Shown here: positions 1-13,400 of the stretch, piece by piece
Position numbering within the stretch: the stretch's first letter is position 1
How the letters are laid out: each line of letters opens with the position of its first letter
NCBI GenBank assembly: GCA_011033025.1
Contig: WFMF01000213.1
Location: 186,001 to 250,000 of the forward strand
Direction of reading: 5' to 3'
Length of the DNA stretch: 64,000 nucleotides
Source: Beroe forskalii
Lineage: Eukaryota; Ctenophora; Nuda; Beroida; Beroidae
Translations under genes and position numbers: made by a program
Notes under the pieces: generated by a model
What the model was told of the DNA's origin: nothing
Databases searched by the model: none
The model's input: the letters and a program-made list of their open reading frames with translations, nothing else

Positions 1-1330
1 GTACCTTAACAACAACGGTACCTTAACAACAACGGTAGTTTATGAACAACACGTTAAGCAAGACAACTCGAACACAAATAAAGCGAATAGAGATAATGAC
101 GAGAGGGGCAGCACACGTCCTTATATATGATGGCTGACACCACTCCGTCATCTATGACGAACAGCGACGTATGCACATTCCACATACCAACTCAATGACG
201 TTGACACCACTCGTAACCTAATCAAGTATGACGAACAACGTTACGTGCACATACCAAGTCTGTGACGTTGACACCACTCCGCGATCACTTCCCAATCACT
301 TGCCGCACTTTACACATCTTTCTCCAATAATAACCTATCACTTCGCACTCACATTCCGATCACTTTCGCGCGCACCTAATTCAACACGTGGCGCTACGAG
401 AATAGAACACAGACTTCCGCGGCATACAAACAATCAAGTTCCGTTGGAACGTTGCCAATGGAATTCTTCAGACTGGAAGTCTACAGATAGATATTACCAT
501 GTTGCTTTAGTAAAGCAACCAGCTTTAGTGCTGGTGAACTGTCGTTTAAATTCGATTGCGGCATATAATTGGATAAACTGTGTTCGTATACATTCTTTAC
601 TTGCTTTTGCTTGGTTGAAATGAGAACAGGAAACAAGGAAAGGATTCTTCTAGAACACACCCCAGTACCTCACATTTCCCCCTCCCCCTAAGTTCACACT
701 TGTTTCCATATTATAGGGAGCCCCTTGTTAGTGATAGCAACAACGCGGCACGCGCCATAATCTGGTGAAATTACAGGATTGTACAGTGTACAGAGTACAC
801 AATGTTGGTATGATGATCTAAATAAACAATAACATTCACTGGTAGTCCGTTGTACACAAACACAAACACATTTGATATGATAACGGCCACTTAAGTATGT
901 ATATGTATTTAAGTTGATATACATTTCAGAGAGAAGTTACCAGAGTGAAGTCTCATATTTTCAATTCCTTTTGAACTGAATACATTCGTATTTTCCAAGA
1001 ACAACACATTACGCCATTAGTAATCATAGTATAATAAGATTCAATTAAAAACCTATGGCAATGCCTGAACAACATCTTACACAGATTATGTGTAGCTACA
1101 CCATTTCTCTAAAAGTTTAAACTCATTTATTTGACAGTGACATTTACTTCCTACTTCTAATTCAGTGTTGTGTGATCTCAGCTGTATTCAGATTTGCAGA
1201 AAAGTACCTGATTCCTCAATACGGCTTTCGTTTGAGAAAAAATGATACCATTCCATGAAAAAGTCAAAAATCGTGCGAAAATCAATCATAAAACAGCAAT
1301 ATTTAACTAAATCAAGCCCCCATAAACCCC
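1..1330. other. No gene recognised; short tandem duplications
   Basis: I see no protein family here on either strand. The first 34 bases are a 17-bp unit (gtaccttaacaacaacg) repeated twice. Around 130-300 a segment of roughly 90 bp containing gttgacaccact and a nearby gacgaacaa motif occurs in two to three diverged copies. The missing 3' exons of the ALDH gene should lie further left, because none of the expected C-terminal ALDH motifs is visible on the minus strand. Confidence 0.5.
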
Positions 1331-1453
1331 CAAAAATTAAACCCCCATTTGCCATTTTTCGATATCCACGGGGGTTTGTGGGGGTTGACCCCCCAATACA
1401 ATTGTTAAGAAAACGCTAATCAGATTGCAGGGATTTGACCCCACGACACTGAC

Positions 1454-4400
1454 CTCGTGTACGCTGATGTCCATGTGATCCTGTACGTCTGCGAAAACAG
1501 TAGGCTGCATGAAGTAACCCTTGTCCCCGTGCTGCGCACCACCGAACTCCAGACTAGCTCCCTGCTCCTTCCCAGTCTCCACCAAATCCAGGATCCTGTC
1601 TAGCTGGTCTCTGTCAATCTGTGGGATGTGAGGGGGTGAGGGAGTGAGGGGTGGAGGTGAGGGGGGCACCTCCGAACTGCAGACTAGCTCCCTGCTCCTT
1701 CCCAGTCTCCACCAAATCCAGGATCCTGTCTAGCTGGTCTCTGTCAATCTGTGGGAGGTGAGGGGGTGAGGAGGGTGAGGGAGTGAGGGAGGTGAGGGGT
1801 GGGGAGGTGTGGGGGTGAGGGGGGCGCCTCCGAACTCCAGACTAGCTCCCTGCTCCTTGCCAGTCTCCACCAAGTCCAGAATCCTGTCTAGCTGGTCTCT
1901 GTCAATCTGTGGGAGGTGAGGGGTGGGGTGAGGGAGGGTAGAGGGGGGGGTGAGGGGGGTGGGGTGAGGGAGGTGAGGGGGTTGGGACACCTCCGAACTG
2001 CAAACTAGCTCCCTGCTCCTTGCTAGTTTCCACCAAGTCCAGGATCCTGTGTATCAAAAAATGTATGTAGCTGGTCTCTGTCAATCTGTGGGAGGTGAGG
2101 GGGGTGAGGGAGTGAGTGAGGTGAGGGGTGGGGAGGTGAGGGGGTGAGTGGTTGGGTGGGGGGCACCTCCGAACTGCAGACTAGCTCCCTGCTCCTTTCC
2201 AGTCTCCACCAAGTCCAGAATCCTGTATATCTGTGGGGGTGAGGGGTCGCTGAAACGAGGGTCCGGGTTATTCTCAGAGTTAACGTGCTGAGTAACTATG
2301 TATCAAAATAGAGTTGACACCGGGTAACGATGCTGTTACATGCTAAATTGATCACAGAGGCATGGTTGTGACTGTTCGTATGTGTGTGAGACGGTGAGTG
2401 TGAGGGTTTATTCATACGATATAATTCATAAAATACTATAGATAAGTTGGAACTATAGCAGCACAACGCAGCTAGTCAGGAGACCTTCAGTACACGTGAC
2501 TTTATCATGAATCAATCCTGTGAGCCGTGACCTCATATTCCGCTATCAGGGAATCATCTTTATCCTTTTCTACAGAATTTTTTAGGACTACCAATCAGCT
2601 TATCAGACATGATCTAGTCATCATACGGTCCTTAAACAAAATATTCTATAATTTTACAAAACCCGAGGATGAGTAGCTTATTTCTTTCCATTTCTGAACG
2701 GAATATAGGTGAGAAAGAAATCTGAGAAAGCCCCGAGACCAACGGACAAATACTGAGCAGAATAGCAGATTAGGAAGTTATCGGAGTCCACATACGAAGG
2801 AAGTATTTCTCTATAATATGCTTATATGGGACTGGATAGGACAAACTCAATTTGTTGTATGAGTAGCATGAGATGAATAAAACACGGGAAAATGATTGGA
2901 CATCAGGGAAAATGAGAATATCATATGATAGGGGCGCCCTCCTACGAAGTCACATGATTCCTAGCTTTAAGAAGTGAGAGAACGAGAAAATATCACCATT
3001 TCTGAGACTTTATCCCAGAATATTTGCAATAATGATCGTAGTTTTACTCGGAGCTCTTCTGGGTGCCTGCCTAGCAGGTTGGTTCTCTATCAGAATTAAA
3101 ATACAGATCACTTAAATTTAGTTATTGAGATTCATGATTCTAAATTACAGGACTCTGTACCAGTTTGTGCTTTGCTGATAACAACCTTGTATCCATCATT
3201 TCTATGAAATCATTCCTTTTGACGGCCGTCCACTGAAAACCTCACATAACAAATTCTCTTCACTTCACACATCTTATTAACTCCCCTCCTAGATACACAT
3301 CTTAATTAAGTTCTCTGCACTCAATTCTCAACTCATCTCCTCCCACTTTTCCCAGGACCTGTGGAGGTTCTGCACGGTGATCTGCTCCGGGGGGTATGTC
3401 AAGACACCCTGAGGATCGGGGGCGCCACCCCCTTCTTCGCTCGGAACGTAGCCCACCGCCTCCACTCCCTGACCCTGGAAGACATCAGGTACTACTTCAA
3501 GAGTGACGTGACATCAGAGAACGGAGTGCCCACAGTCAACAAGGATCTGGAGAGTGAGGAGAGAGTGCTGAGTGATGCTCCTCTGGCTGGTTTCGATACA
3601 TCCTTCTCAACCCCAGCTCTACGATACCTCGATATGGTAGGGAATACAGACCACACTCCTTCCTAGATATACTAGGATACTAGGCCCTAATAAGGCACAC
3701 AATTTATTTAACAAGCCTGTATCTGAGGACCTTTTACTTTTGTAGCACATTGAAGTTAGCAATCCTGATCGAAATCGAAATTTTAGTACGATTCTTGGAT
3801 TTCTTAGGCATTATAAGCCATCAATTTGGTGATCAAAGCAATGTTTACATTTGTCCCAAGAACTTATCAAACTCCGAGTGTGTCCATTACCGCCTAGCTA
3901 ACTTGCATATAAATCCTTTCCAGTAACTTGTGTAAATTAATACCAGGTGCTCCGGAAGATGGACGACGCCCATTACTCCATCACCAACTTCTCTGTGCTG
4001 GAGAAACTGTCCCATGTGTACCACATGGCTGAGCTCTGGCAACACGCCAGTGTGCACTACTCCTCCTTCCTCCTGAACCCTCCTAGCAGGGAGATGTGTA
4101 CTTGTGTCTCAGACCTCCACCTCAACACCATCACTCAGGTACTCCTCACACTCAACCCACCACCCACTAGGAGATGTGTACTTGTGTCTCAGACCTCCAC
4201 CTCAACACCATCACTCAGGTACTCCTCACACTCAACCCACCACCCACTAGGAGATGTGTACTTGTGTCTCAGACCTCCACCTCAACACCATCACTCAGGT
4301 ACTCCTCACACTCAACCCACCACCCACTAGGAGATGTGTACTTGTGTCTCAGACCTCCACCTCAACACCATCACTCAGGTACTCCTCACACTCAACCCAC

Positions 4401-7400
4401 CACCCACTAGGAGATGTGTACTTGTGTCTCAGACCTCCACCTCAACACCATCACTCAGGTACTCCTCACACTCAACCCACCACCCACTAGGAGATGTGTA
4501 CTTGTGTCTCAGACCTCCACCTCAACACCATCACTCAGGTACTCCTCACACTCAACCCACCACCCACTAGGAGATGTGTGCATGTGTCTCAGACCTCCAC
4601 CTTAACACCATCACTCAGGTACTCCTCACACTCAACCCACCACCCACTAGGAGATGTGTACTTGTGTCTCAGACCTCCACCTCAACACACTCACTCAGGT
4701 ACTCCTCACACTCAACCCACCACCCACTAGGAGATGTGTACTTGTGTCTCAGACCTCCACCTCAACACACTCACTCAGGTACTCCTCACACTCAACCCAC
4801 CACCCACTAGGAGATGTGTACTAGTGTCTCAGACCTCCACCTTAACACCATCACTCAGGTACTCCTCACACTCAACCCACCACCCACTAGGAGATGTGTA
4901 CTTGTGTCTCAGACCTCCACCTTAACACCATCACTCAGGTACTCCTCACACTCAACCCACCACCCACTAGGAGATGTGTACTTGTGTCTCAGACCTCCAC
5001 CTCAACACCATCACTCAGGTACTCCTCACACTCAACCCACCACCCACTAGGAGATGTGTACTTGTGTCTCAGACCTCCACCTCAACACCATCACTCAGGT
5101 ACTCCTCACACTCAACCCACCACCCACTAGGAGATGTGTACTTGTGTCACAGACCTCTACCTCAACACCATCACTCAGGTACTCCTCACACTCAACCCAC
5201 CACCCACTAGGAGATGTGTACTTGTGTCTCAGACCTCCACCTCAACACCATCACTCAGGTACTCCCCACACTCAACCCACCACCCACTAGGAGATGTGTA
5301 CTTGTGTCTCAGACCTCCACCTCAACACCATCACTCAGGTACTCCTCACACTCAACCCAGGGGCGTAGCCAGGATTTTGAAAAGGGGGAGGCTGCTCCAC
5401 CTCAACACCATCACTCAGGTCTCCTCACACGCAACCCCCACCCACTCAGGGGTGAGCCCTGGCCCTCACACTCAACTCAGAGCCCCCAACACTCACTCAG
5501 GAAAAAACAAGGTGTTTTTGAGCATTTTCCAGCGAAATAGGCAGCAAAATAAAGAATTTGATTGTTAAGTTATATACACAGAATTGGAAGTCAAAATTAT
5601 GTTTTGGTAGATAATAGCTTGTGAATGTTGAAAATTTTTCCAATTCATAATATTAAACTAACTGATAACCGAATAAATAGCCGAAAAAGCATCTTGAACT
5701 GATTAGACTGTGAATGAGATATTATATGGGTGATGGGCATTTCACCGGATTAAGTCCCAGATTTACCATCTATGTTTACTAATAATCCCAGCTAATAAAA
5801 TGTGATGTTTCAATCTTTCAAATGATAATCAAATCACATTGATAGATCGTCATATGATTTTGCCCATCAACAGAATGAGTTACACCTCAACCTCTTTTAA
5901 GTTGGAACCTATATATTTAACTCACCGAGCAGTGATATGATTTTGCAATACTAGTTTCGCCCCAGAGAAATGTAAGAAACAGAACTGTTTTGCTCTCACT
6001 TATTTAAACAAACTTCACTCATCATTGGACGAACTAAATTGAGAACCTAGTACTAGTAGTTAATTAAATTTAAATGAAATATATTTTCTGCGTTGAAAAG
6101 CAGATTTACAAAATTGGGCAACCTGAAGTTATTTTTTCTACTCATCTGAAAAGGGGGAGGCAACCGCCTGTGTCGCCTCCCCCCTGGCTACGCCCCTGAC
6201 TCAACCCACCACCCACTAGGAGATGTGTACTTGTGTCTCAGACCTCCACCTCAACACCATCACTCAGGTACTCCTCACACTCAACCCACCACCCACTAGG
6301 AGATGTGTACTTGTGTCTCAGACCTCCACCTCAACACATTCACTCAGGTACTCCTCACACTCAACCCACCACCCACTAGGAGATGTGTACTTGTGTCTCA
6401 GACCTCCACCTCAACACACTCACTCAGGTACTCCTCACACTCAACCCACCACCCACTAGGAGATGTGTACTAGTGTCTCAGACCTCCACCTCAACACCAT
6501 CACTCAGGTACTCCTCACACTCAACCCACCACCCACTAGGAGATGTGTACTTGTGTCTCAGACCTCCACCTCAACACCATCACTCAGGTACTCCCCACAC
6601 TCAACCCACCACCCACTAGGAGATGTGTACTTGTGTCTCAGACCTCCACCTCAACACCATCACTCAGGTACTCCTCACACTCAACCCACCACCCACTAGG
6701 AGATGTGTACTTGTGTCTCAGACCTCCACCTCAACACCATCACTCAGGTACTCCTCACACTCAACCCACCACCCACTAGGAGATGTGTACTTGTGTCTCA
6801 GACCTCCACCTCAACACCATCACTCAGGTACTCCTCACACTCAACCCACCACCCACTAAGAGATGTGTACTTGTGTCTCAGACCTCCACCTCAACACCAT
6901 CACTCAGGTACTCCTCACACTCAACCCACCACCCACTAGGAGATGTGTACTTGTGTCTCAGACCTCCACCTCAACACACTCACTCAGGTACTCCTCACAC
7001 TCAACCCACCACCCACTAGGAGATGTGTACTAGTGTCTCAGACCTCCACCTCAACACACTCACTCAGGTACTCCTCACACTCACACAGGCACATTATCAA
7101 GAAATTACAGGAGGCATGGTTTTTCTCAAAGAATAAATCTTAATTCTATATGGTGACGGACAAAGAAAATCTCAAATGAAATTTTTCACAACTTTTATTG
7201 AAGTTCCACCTCACAGTCTCCACCTCACAGTCTCCACCTCACAGTCTCCACCTCAGGAGCTGGAACTACTCGCCCTGAAGATCAAGTACCCGGGCATCAC
7301 CTCCGGGGACTACCTGGAGAACAAGGGCAACTTCAACGACTACGGGTACGGAATCCACTACAGCTACGGCAAGACAGCAGACCCGTCCCCAGAGTTCCAG

Positions 7401-10400
7401 GCAGCCCTGGCTGGCTTCGACTTCTCAGGACCGGAGGACGAGGTGGTGAGGAGGATCGCCGAGGAACTCGTGGACGGAGACCGAGGCATGGAGAAGAACC
7501 TGGTTAACGAGGAGGGCTGGGAGTACTGGAAGGGGAAGGTACAGAGCATGGACGAGGAGGGAAACTACGAGTTCGCCATGTTCATGTACTGCAAACTCAA
7601 TGCTTAGATGATGAGATTCTGCAAACCAAGGAACATTCGTATTTTCGTGTTTATGGACAGTTAAGATAAAGTTTTTAACTAAAAGTAAAAATTTTTTGTA
7701 CTTTACAAACTGAAAAACAAGTTTTTGATGTACTGATAAACCGTTTTGATTTTAATTGAAATGGACTAATCTTTGAAATACGTTTGTTTACCTGTAATTT
7801 ATGCTTGTGATGATAACACACGTGAATCGTGATTATATCTGATATGTCGGATGTCAACTTTTTGTAATTTAGTAATTTGTTTTAGTGTTTCAATTATCAT
7901 TACAGAACAGAGAAACATTGCATTTCATTTTGTGATCCACCTCAGTTCCTTCATATTAACTATATAATCCATTTCACAGGTTATTCTGTCGGCTCCTGAT
8001 GTAGTTGCCTGAGGAAGGGCTCTATCAAAGGGTTTTAAAACAACAATTATAATTAAAGGGTTTTAAAATTTGCAACGATTTAATCTTGATGCGTTTTGAT
8101 CATGCAACATCACTCCAAATGTAAATGTCATTTCAATCAATTAGTTGTAATCGAGCTGCATCAAAATTAATTAGTTTTCTTACTGTGCCCCAGTTGTTGG
8201 TGCTGCCAATTCACTCTGGTCTTCCTTGTCCTCTTGCCCATAAGGAAACTCTGCTATTGCAGGTAAGTTAGCTTCAGCTACTTTCTCATTCCCAATTTCC
8301 CTACTCTGTGCAGTTACTGGTAACTTAGGGTCAACTGTTATCCCTGTCTCAATATTCCGAGGTTGCTCTGAAGATTCATCAGTAGATGTCAGCTTCGTAG
8401 AGCATAGCTTGTGAAAAAACTCGATGCCTGCTGCCACACATTTACGTTTGAAGTTACCAAATCCTTTAAGATAAATATCATCGTAAAATAATGGATTTAG
8501 AACAGAATTTATGGGAAGAATAACAATCGATATGACGGAGTACCAATCTGAAGCATCTACTACTTCGAAGGAATGTAGGATGCATATTATGATGAAGGGA
8601 AACCAACAGATAAAATCAGTTGCGATCATTATTTGAATCTTTCGTTGGGTTTTTTGGTTTCTGCTCGCAATTTTGCCCCAGTCACATTCGAACCAATTTT
8701 CTTTGCAACTGCTGCAATTGAAAAGTAACTGACTCCAATTACCAATAGGCAAATAAAATAAATTCCTTGGAAACACCAAACGAAGAATCTTTGAGGATCT
8801 TTTGATGTCACGAAATATTTGAAAAAGCACGCATTGTTTCCGTAAAATTCGACAGTTCTCATCTGATGTGAAATTCCTCCATAATCCTTAGAGAACATTT
8901 CCTGTATTAAACTCTTTATTGTATCCCAGCTTAAAAAACGTGCTTTAATGCGACCGCTGTAAGCATCGATTATGGCCAAATGCATGGTCTTATCCGGGAA
9001 TCCGATAAAAAGTTTCAGTGCTGGGTCATAACCTAGGCCATTGATGAAGAAGTCCTCGAAGTAACCGAAGATTGGCACTGTTGATACGACAAGAGATATT
9101 ATGACAACAAAGCAGCAAGACAGCCCAAGTTTCAGCGAATACTGGTTGGTAACAGTTGAAGGGGGGATAAGATGGGAACCTCTGGTTATTTCCCGGAATC
9201 TTATAACACTCATTAAGGTCATGGAGAACATAGAAATGAGGGAACCTAGAGTGCTTATTACTCCCAAGAAGGAGCAAAACTTACCAGTCCTCCAATTAGC
9301 CTGCAGTTGACAAAAGGTATCACCATAGAGGAAATCATTGAATGCAATGATTAAAAGATATAGTCCAATCACGATGTCACCACAGCTAATGAGTAAAACC
9401 CAAACCTTGTTGCTTAGGGCTCGGGTATTTTTACATTTTGGTATCTTGATGATGCATCGACATATGTTTGTTGCATTAAATATGGCAGCTAAAATCCCAT
9501 ACACCCACGACACCATCTTCAGACGCCAACCGTCCAGTAGCTGCCTGGTGCATTCGTCATTACATTCATCAGAGAAATCGAGACAATGGGAAATACCGTC
9601 GCATATGTGGGGCTTTGGTATCAGCAGCATTTTATTTGCACACTGAAAGTGGTTGTTGCACCGTGCTTCGTCTTCAAAATCTCCACAATCATCCACAAGG
9701 TCACAAACTTTAGAGTACGGTATGCATTTATTGGACTTCTCACAAACAAAGAAATCATTGTGGTAGGAATTGTGTGATCTTATCACATATGACAGATACG
9801 AATTGCCTGCGGTATCAATAGCATATGTTCTTACTAACGTTTGAGGAAATTGGCTGTGGCATAAACCTAACTTCGGAGACTCGGTGAGCGGACACTTAGA
9901 ATCAGAACAAGAATCAGTACAGCTCATCAATACGTATGTTTCGCCGTACATGGTATCACAGGTTTGCTTGTTAGCCGGTAATTTCAGCTTTGGTCGCAGT
10001 GAATCGTCAAAACCCAGAACTTTGTGCCTGATCGGATACCGAAAAGGCAAATGTAATGGGCAAGAATCCTTTTTGAGAAGAATAAGCCCTGTCATTCCCG
10101 GTAGACAGTAAAGTAAATTCTTAGTCGTTGTGTGGTGATATTTGTAGTGATAAACAGTAGTGAAAACTTGTGGAAGGCTTCTGGAAACCTTGCAGACAGT
10201 GTTCTCAGACCCACAACTCTCAGCCCCATCACACAGACTGTCATAATCCACGAACTTGACACTGCTTCTCCTGCACAGAAAAACATCTCTGCACGTTGCA
10301 TTGCTAATGACGATGTGTTCAGTGAGGCCTCTTCCACAGGTTGGCCACACAGTTCTATCCTCATCCTTCCCATCCAAGCAGTCCACCACCCCATCCCCCA

Positions 10401-13400
10401 ACCAGGACAGTGCCAGTGGTCTGAGCTGCGTCTCGGGGTTCCCTTTCCTGAAGCACTGGGTTGTGGTTAGGTGGAGACACATGGGGTCTGTCTCGTCACT
10501 GCCATCCGGGCAGTCCTCAAGCCCATCACAGAACCTGTGCTTGTGGAGGAAGCAACCGCCTGAGGTCATATAACACAGGTTTTCCATGTTGTCATCGCAT
10601 AGTTGACTCTTCCCTGCACATACCATGATATGAGATACCGTTGATGTGAAGCTATTAATATTGCAAGTTACACCAACCCTTGATGCATCAGAACAGTTAG
10701 TCTGGTCCAGGTAATCTACGCAATGTACGTATTCTATCTCCAAAAGCAAGTCAGGGATTGCACATCTGGTGAAATTGAACAGCACAATCCTCCGGCCACC
10801 AATTCGCTGACCAATAACAGTGGAATTATCTCCATTACCCGCACAAGTGCTGTGCATATTATCCCCCGTAGCCTCACATCCCTGCTCATCCCTCCCATCG
10901 AGACAGTCCATGAAACCATCACAAACCTCGGACATCCGTACATACCACAGAGGGGTATAAGACGTCCTACAAAACACGCCATACCGATACCCATTGCACT
11001 CAGCTTCGTCCTCACAATTAGCCGACATGTCGAGACTATTGCACACGCCATTGCAAACCTTATCCCTAGCCACAGTCCTGCCTGTTCTCAATGTGACGAG
11101 CATGTCTTCTTCTTCTTCTCTCTGGTGATCCTCACACTCGGACTCATCGACATTCGTGTTGCTGCACACGGATTCTCCATTGCACCTATACCCCCACATT
11201 TTGCTGCCTCGAACAATAAGACCCGTTTCCACCAAGGAGCAAATATACTCCCCACACAGCAAGGATTTAAGGTTTAGAGGAGAGTTTTTTGTCCGCCTTT
11301 CGATTACACCACAAACCTGACATAGTAGTATTTTTCCTTCCCCACTGGCCTTTTTGTCTTACAAAAAAGGCATTGGGGAGGGTTGGCAGGGATCGTGGTT
11401 GGGATAGCAGGTCCAGATTTACAATAGAACTACTGTAATTTCTGGAAAGTGCTCGGGATTACTCCTTTATAGTATCAGCGAAAATGCTCATCCCCCCCCC
11501 CGAAATAACAAAATTCTTAAATTTGAGGCTATCAGTTGGCGAAAAAGTAAATATTATAGGCTGACTAGGCCCATCCGTGCCACGTGCTCAAACTCTCCTA
11601 AATTTCCGATTGCTACACGTTCTAAATTAAAGGGCTGATGAAGATTTCGTGTCTCAAAATCATAGGAGCGAGTTGGGCAGTGGATTGGAGGAAAAGGCTT
11701 CGGTTTTGTACTTAGTTGAGTGCCAAACTGTATAACTATTCGACTGTTATATTATGTTTACTGAATTCGACTAAGTTTGAGAAATACGATGGTCGTTGTG
11801 AAAGACAAATACTGCTTATCGAAACGAGCGACAGCATTGAAACAGAAAATCACTTACCCATCACGAAATTTCAATTTCTTGATGATCACTCACTACCTAG
11901 ATGATGTGGCAAAGTGCATAAGTGATTTTGAAGCTAAATGAAGCTACTTCGTTAAGTATAAACATTCAAGAAAATACAGCGCGTAAATGAACGGTGACAC
12001 AATCTGATGCGAAACGTAAACCAAGTCAACAACATGGCGCGAAATCTACAATGAACTGAGTCCAACAACTTGTCCTACGAACGCGCCCGCGAGCATTTTA
12101 GAAGAAATGACACGTGCCAATGCGTGTTCTCAGTGGTCGCGTGCAGTATCGGAGCAATATTTACTAGGACTGCGTGTTGTATCATGATGCTAAGGTGACA
12201 TCAAACACAGCGGGGGAGGGAAATTAAGCGCCTGCATATGGGAACAACGGACAAACAAGAATAGTGATGACAGGCGTAATTCTTGTTACGGTTATTGAAT
12301 TTCTTGGTGCTGTTGGCATAGGATCCTGAGTTTCCACAATTAAATAATCAATTAAGAGAGATTATTTTACTCTTGCCTGCTAAAATCTCAGAGAACAATA
12401 ATTGTGCCTGCCAGGGCTGGATCCAGGGCGGAAAAAGTGGGGGGTTGTAAATTTCGGCGAGGGAGGTGGCGCGCAGCGCCGCCGCAAATCTGGGGGCGCA
12501 GCCCCCAAGGGCCCAGGGGCAGAGCCCCTTGTAAGTGGGGGGCGAAGCCCCCGGAAAATTTTCAGAAAATTAAGTCATTTTGCTAAAATCACCTTCATAT
12601 TTTTCCATAGAAACCTGGGAATTTAGACTTTCAGTAATAGACAATATGAGCTAAATTAGGATTCAGGAAACACTTCACATCCATGATTTTTCATATTTCC
12701 TCTGAGACTCATTTTTATTGTTTTTTGTGGTCCGCTCACTTCAGTCTCAAAATTGGAAAATGACCACAAATGAATGCGAATTGCAAGGTATTTCAGTACT
12801 ATGCGATTTATAGTCTTAGGTCCTAACTGATTTTTCTGAGCACTACAAGCGGAAATTTTGAAAGTTCCACATCGAACACAACTAAGGACTACCAATTTAG
12901 CCACATAGATGATAATGAATCACAACATAACAGCCCGCTGCAGACGATAATTTTCAGTGTTTTGGATCCCTGACTGAGTGTCTGACTGTGTCTACACCAG
13001 TTGTGTAACAGCTCGCAACAGCTCACCGTAATCGAAATTTTCATGGGTTTAAATCGCATTTGAATCTACCTCCAAAGTCAATTTGGTGCCGGCTGTTTCG
13101 GACTGGCTCTGTCTTGACCAGTGCAGAAAGCAGTTGTTTAAAATAATTTGATCAAAACAGCCCACCGCAGGTGAAAATTTTAGGGTTTTTGCATCCAAAT
13201 ATTGAAAATTATGTGTTTGAAACTGCGTTTGAAACTGAAAACTTGCTAACTGGGGTTAGAACTGGCTAAAGAATAATCAAGTCAATGAACTCTCCGTGTA
13301 CATAAAACATAACAAATATTACAACCCTAACAACCCCACTCTAAAACCAACAACCCCACAACCCCACTACAACCCCACTCAAGAAAAAGTGGGGGGGTTG

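Noticed and set aside
228-623. 131-codon plus-strand frame
   Set aside because: Composition is random-looking, there is no domain or signal peptide, and it overlaps a small tandem duplication.
1337-2084. Minus-strand frames rich in Pro with IDRDQLD segments as a new gene
   Set aside because: They are ALDH exon 10 fragments read through G-rich spacer; the Pro runs come from the spacer.
4091-7085. CRISPR-like array
   Set aside because: The repeat unit is continuous and homogeneous with no unique spacers, and the genome is an animal's.
4174-7143. Many overlapping plus-strand frames of about 78 codons
   Set aside because: They are reading-frame products of the 80-bp repeat, not separate genes.
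8647-8660. Programmed -1 frameshift in the LDLa receptor
   Set aside because: The A6C heptamer is not in the phase required for a standard slippery site, and homopolymer error is simpler. Kept only as a finding to check.
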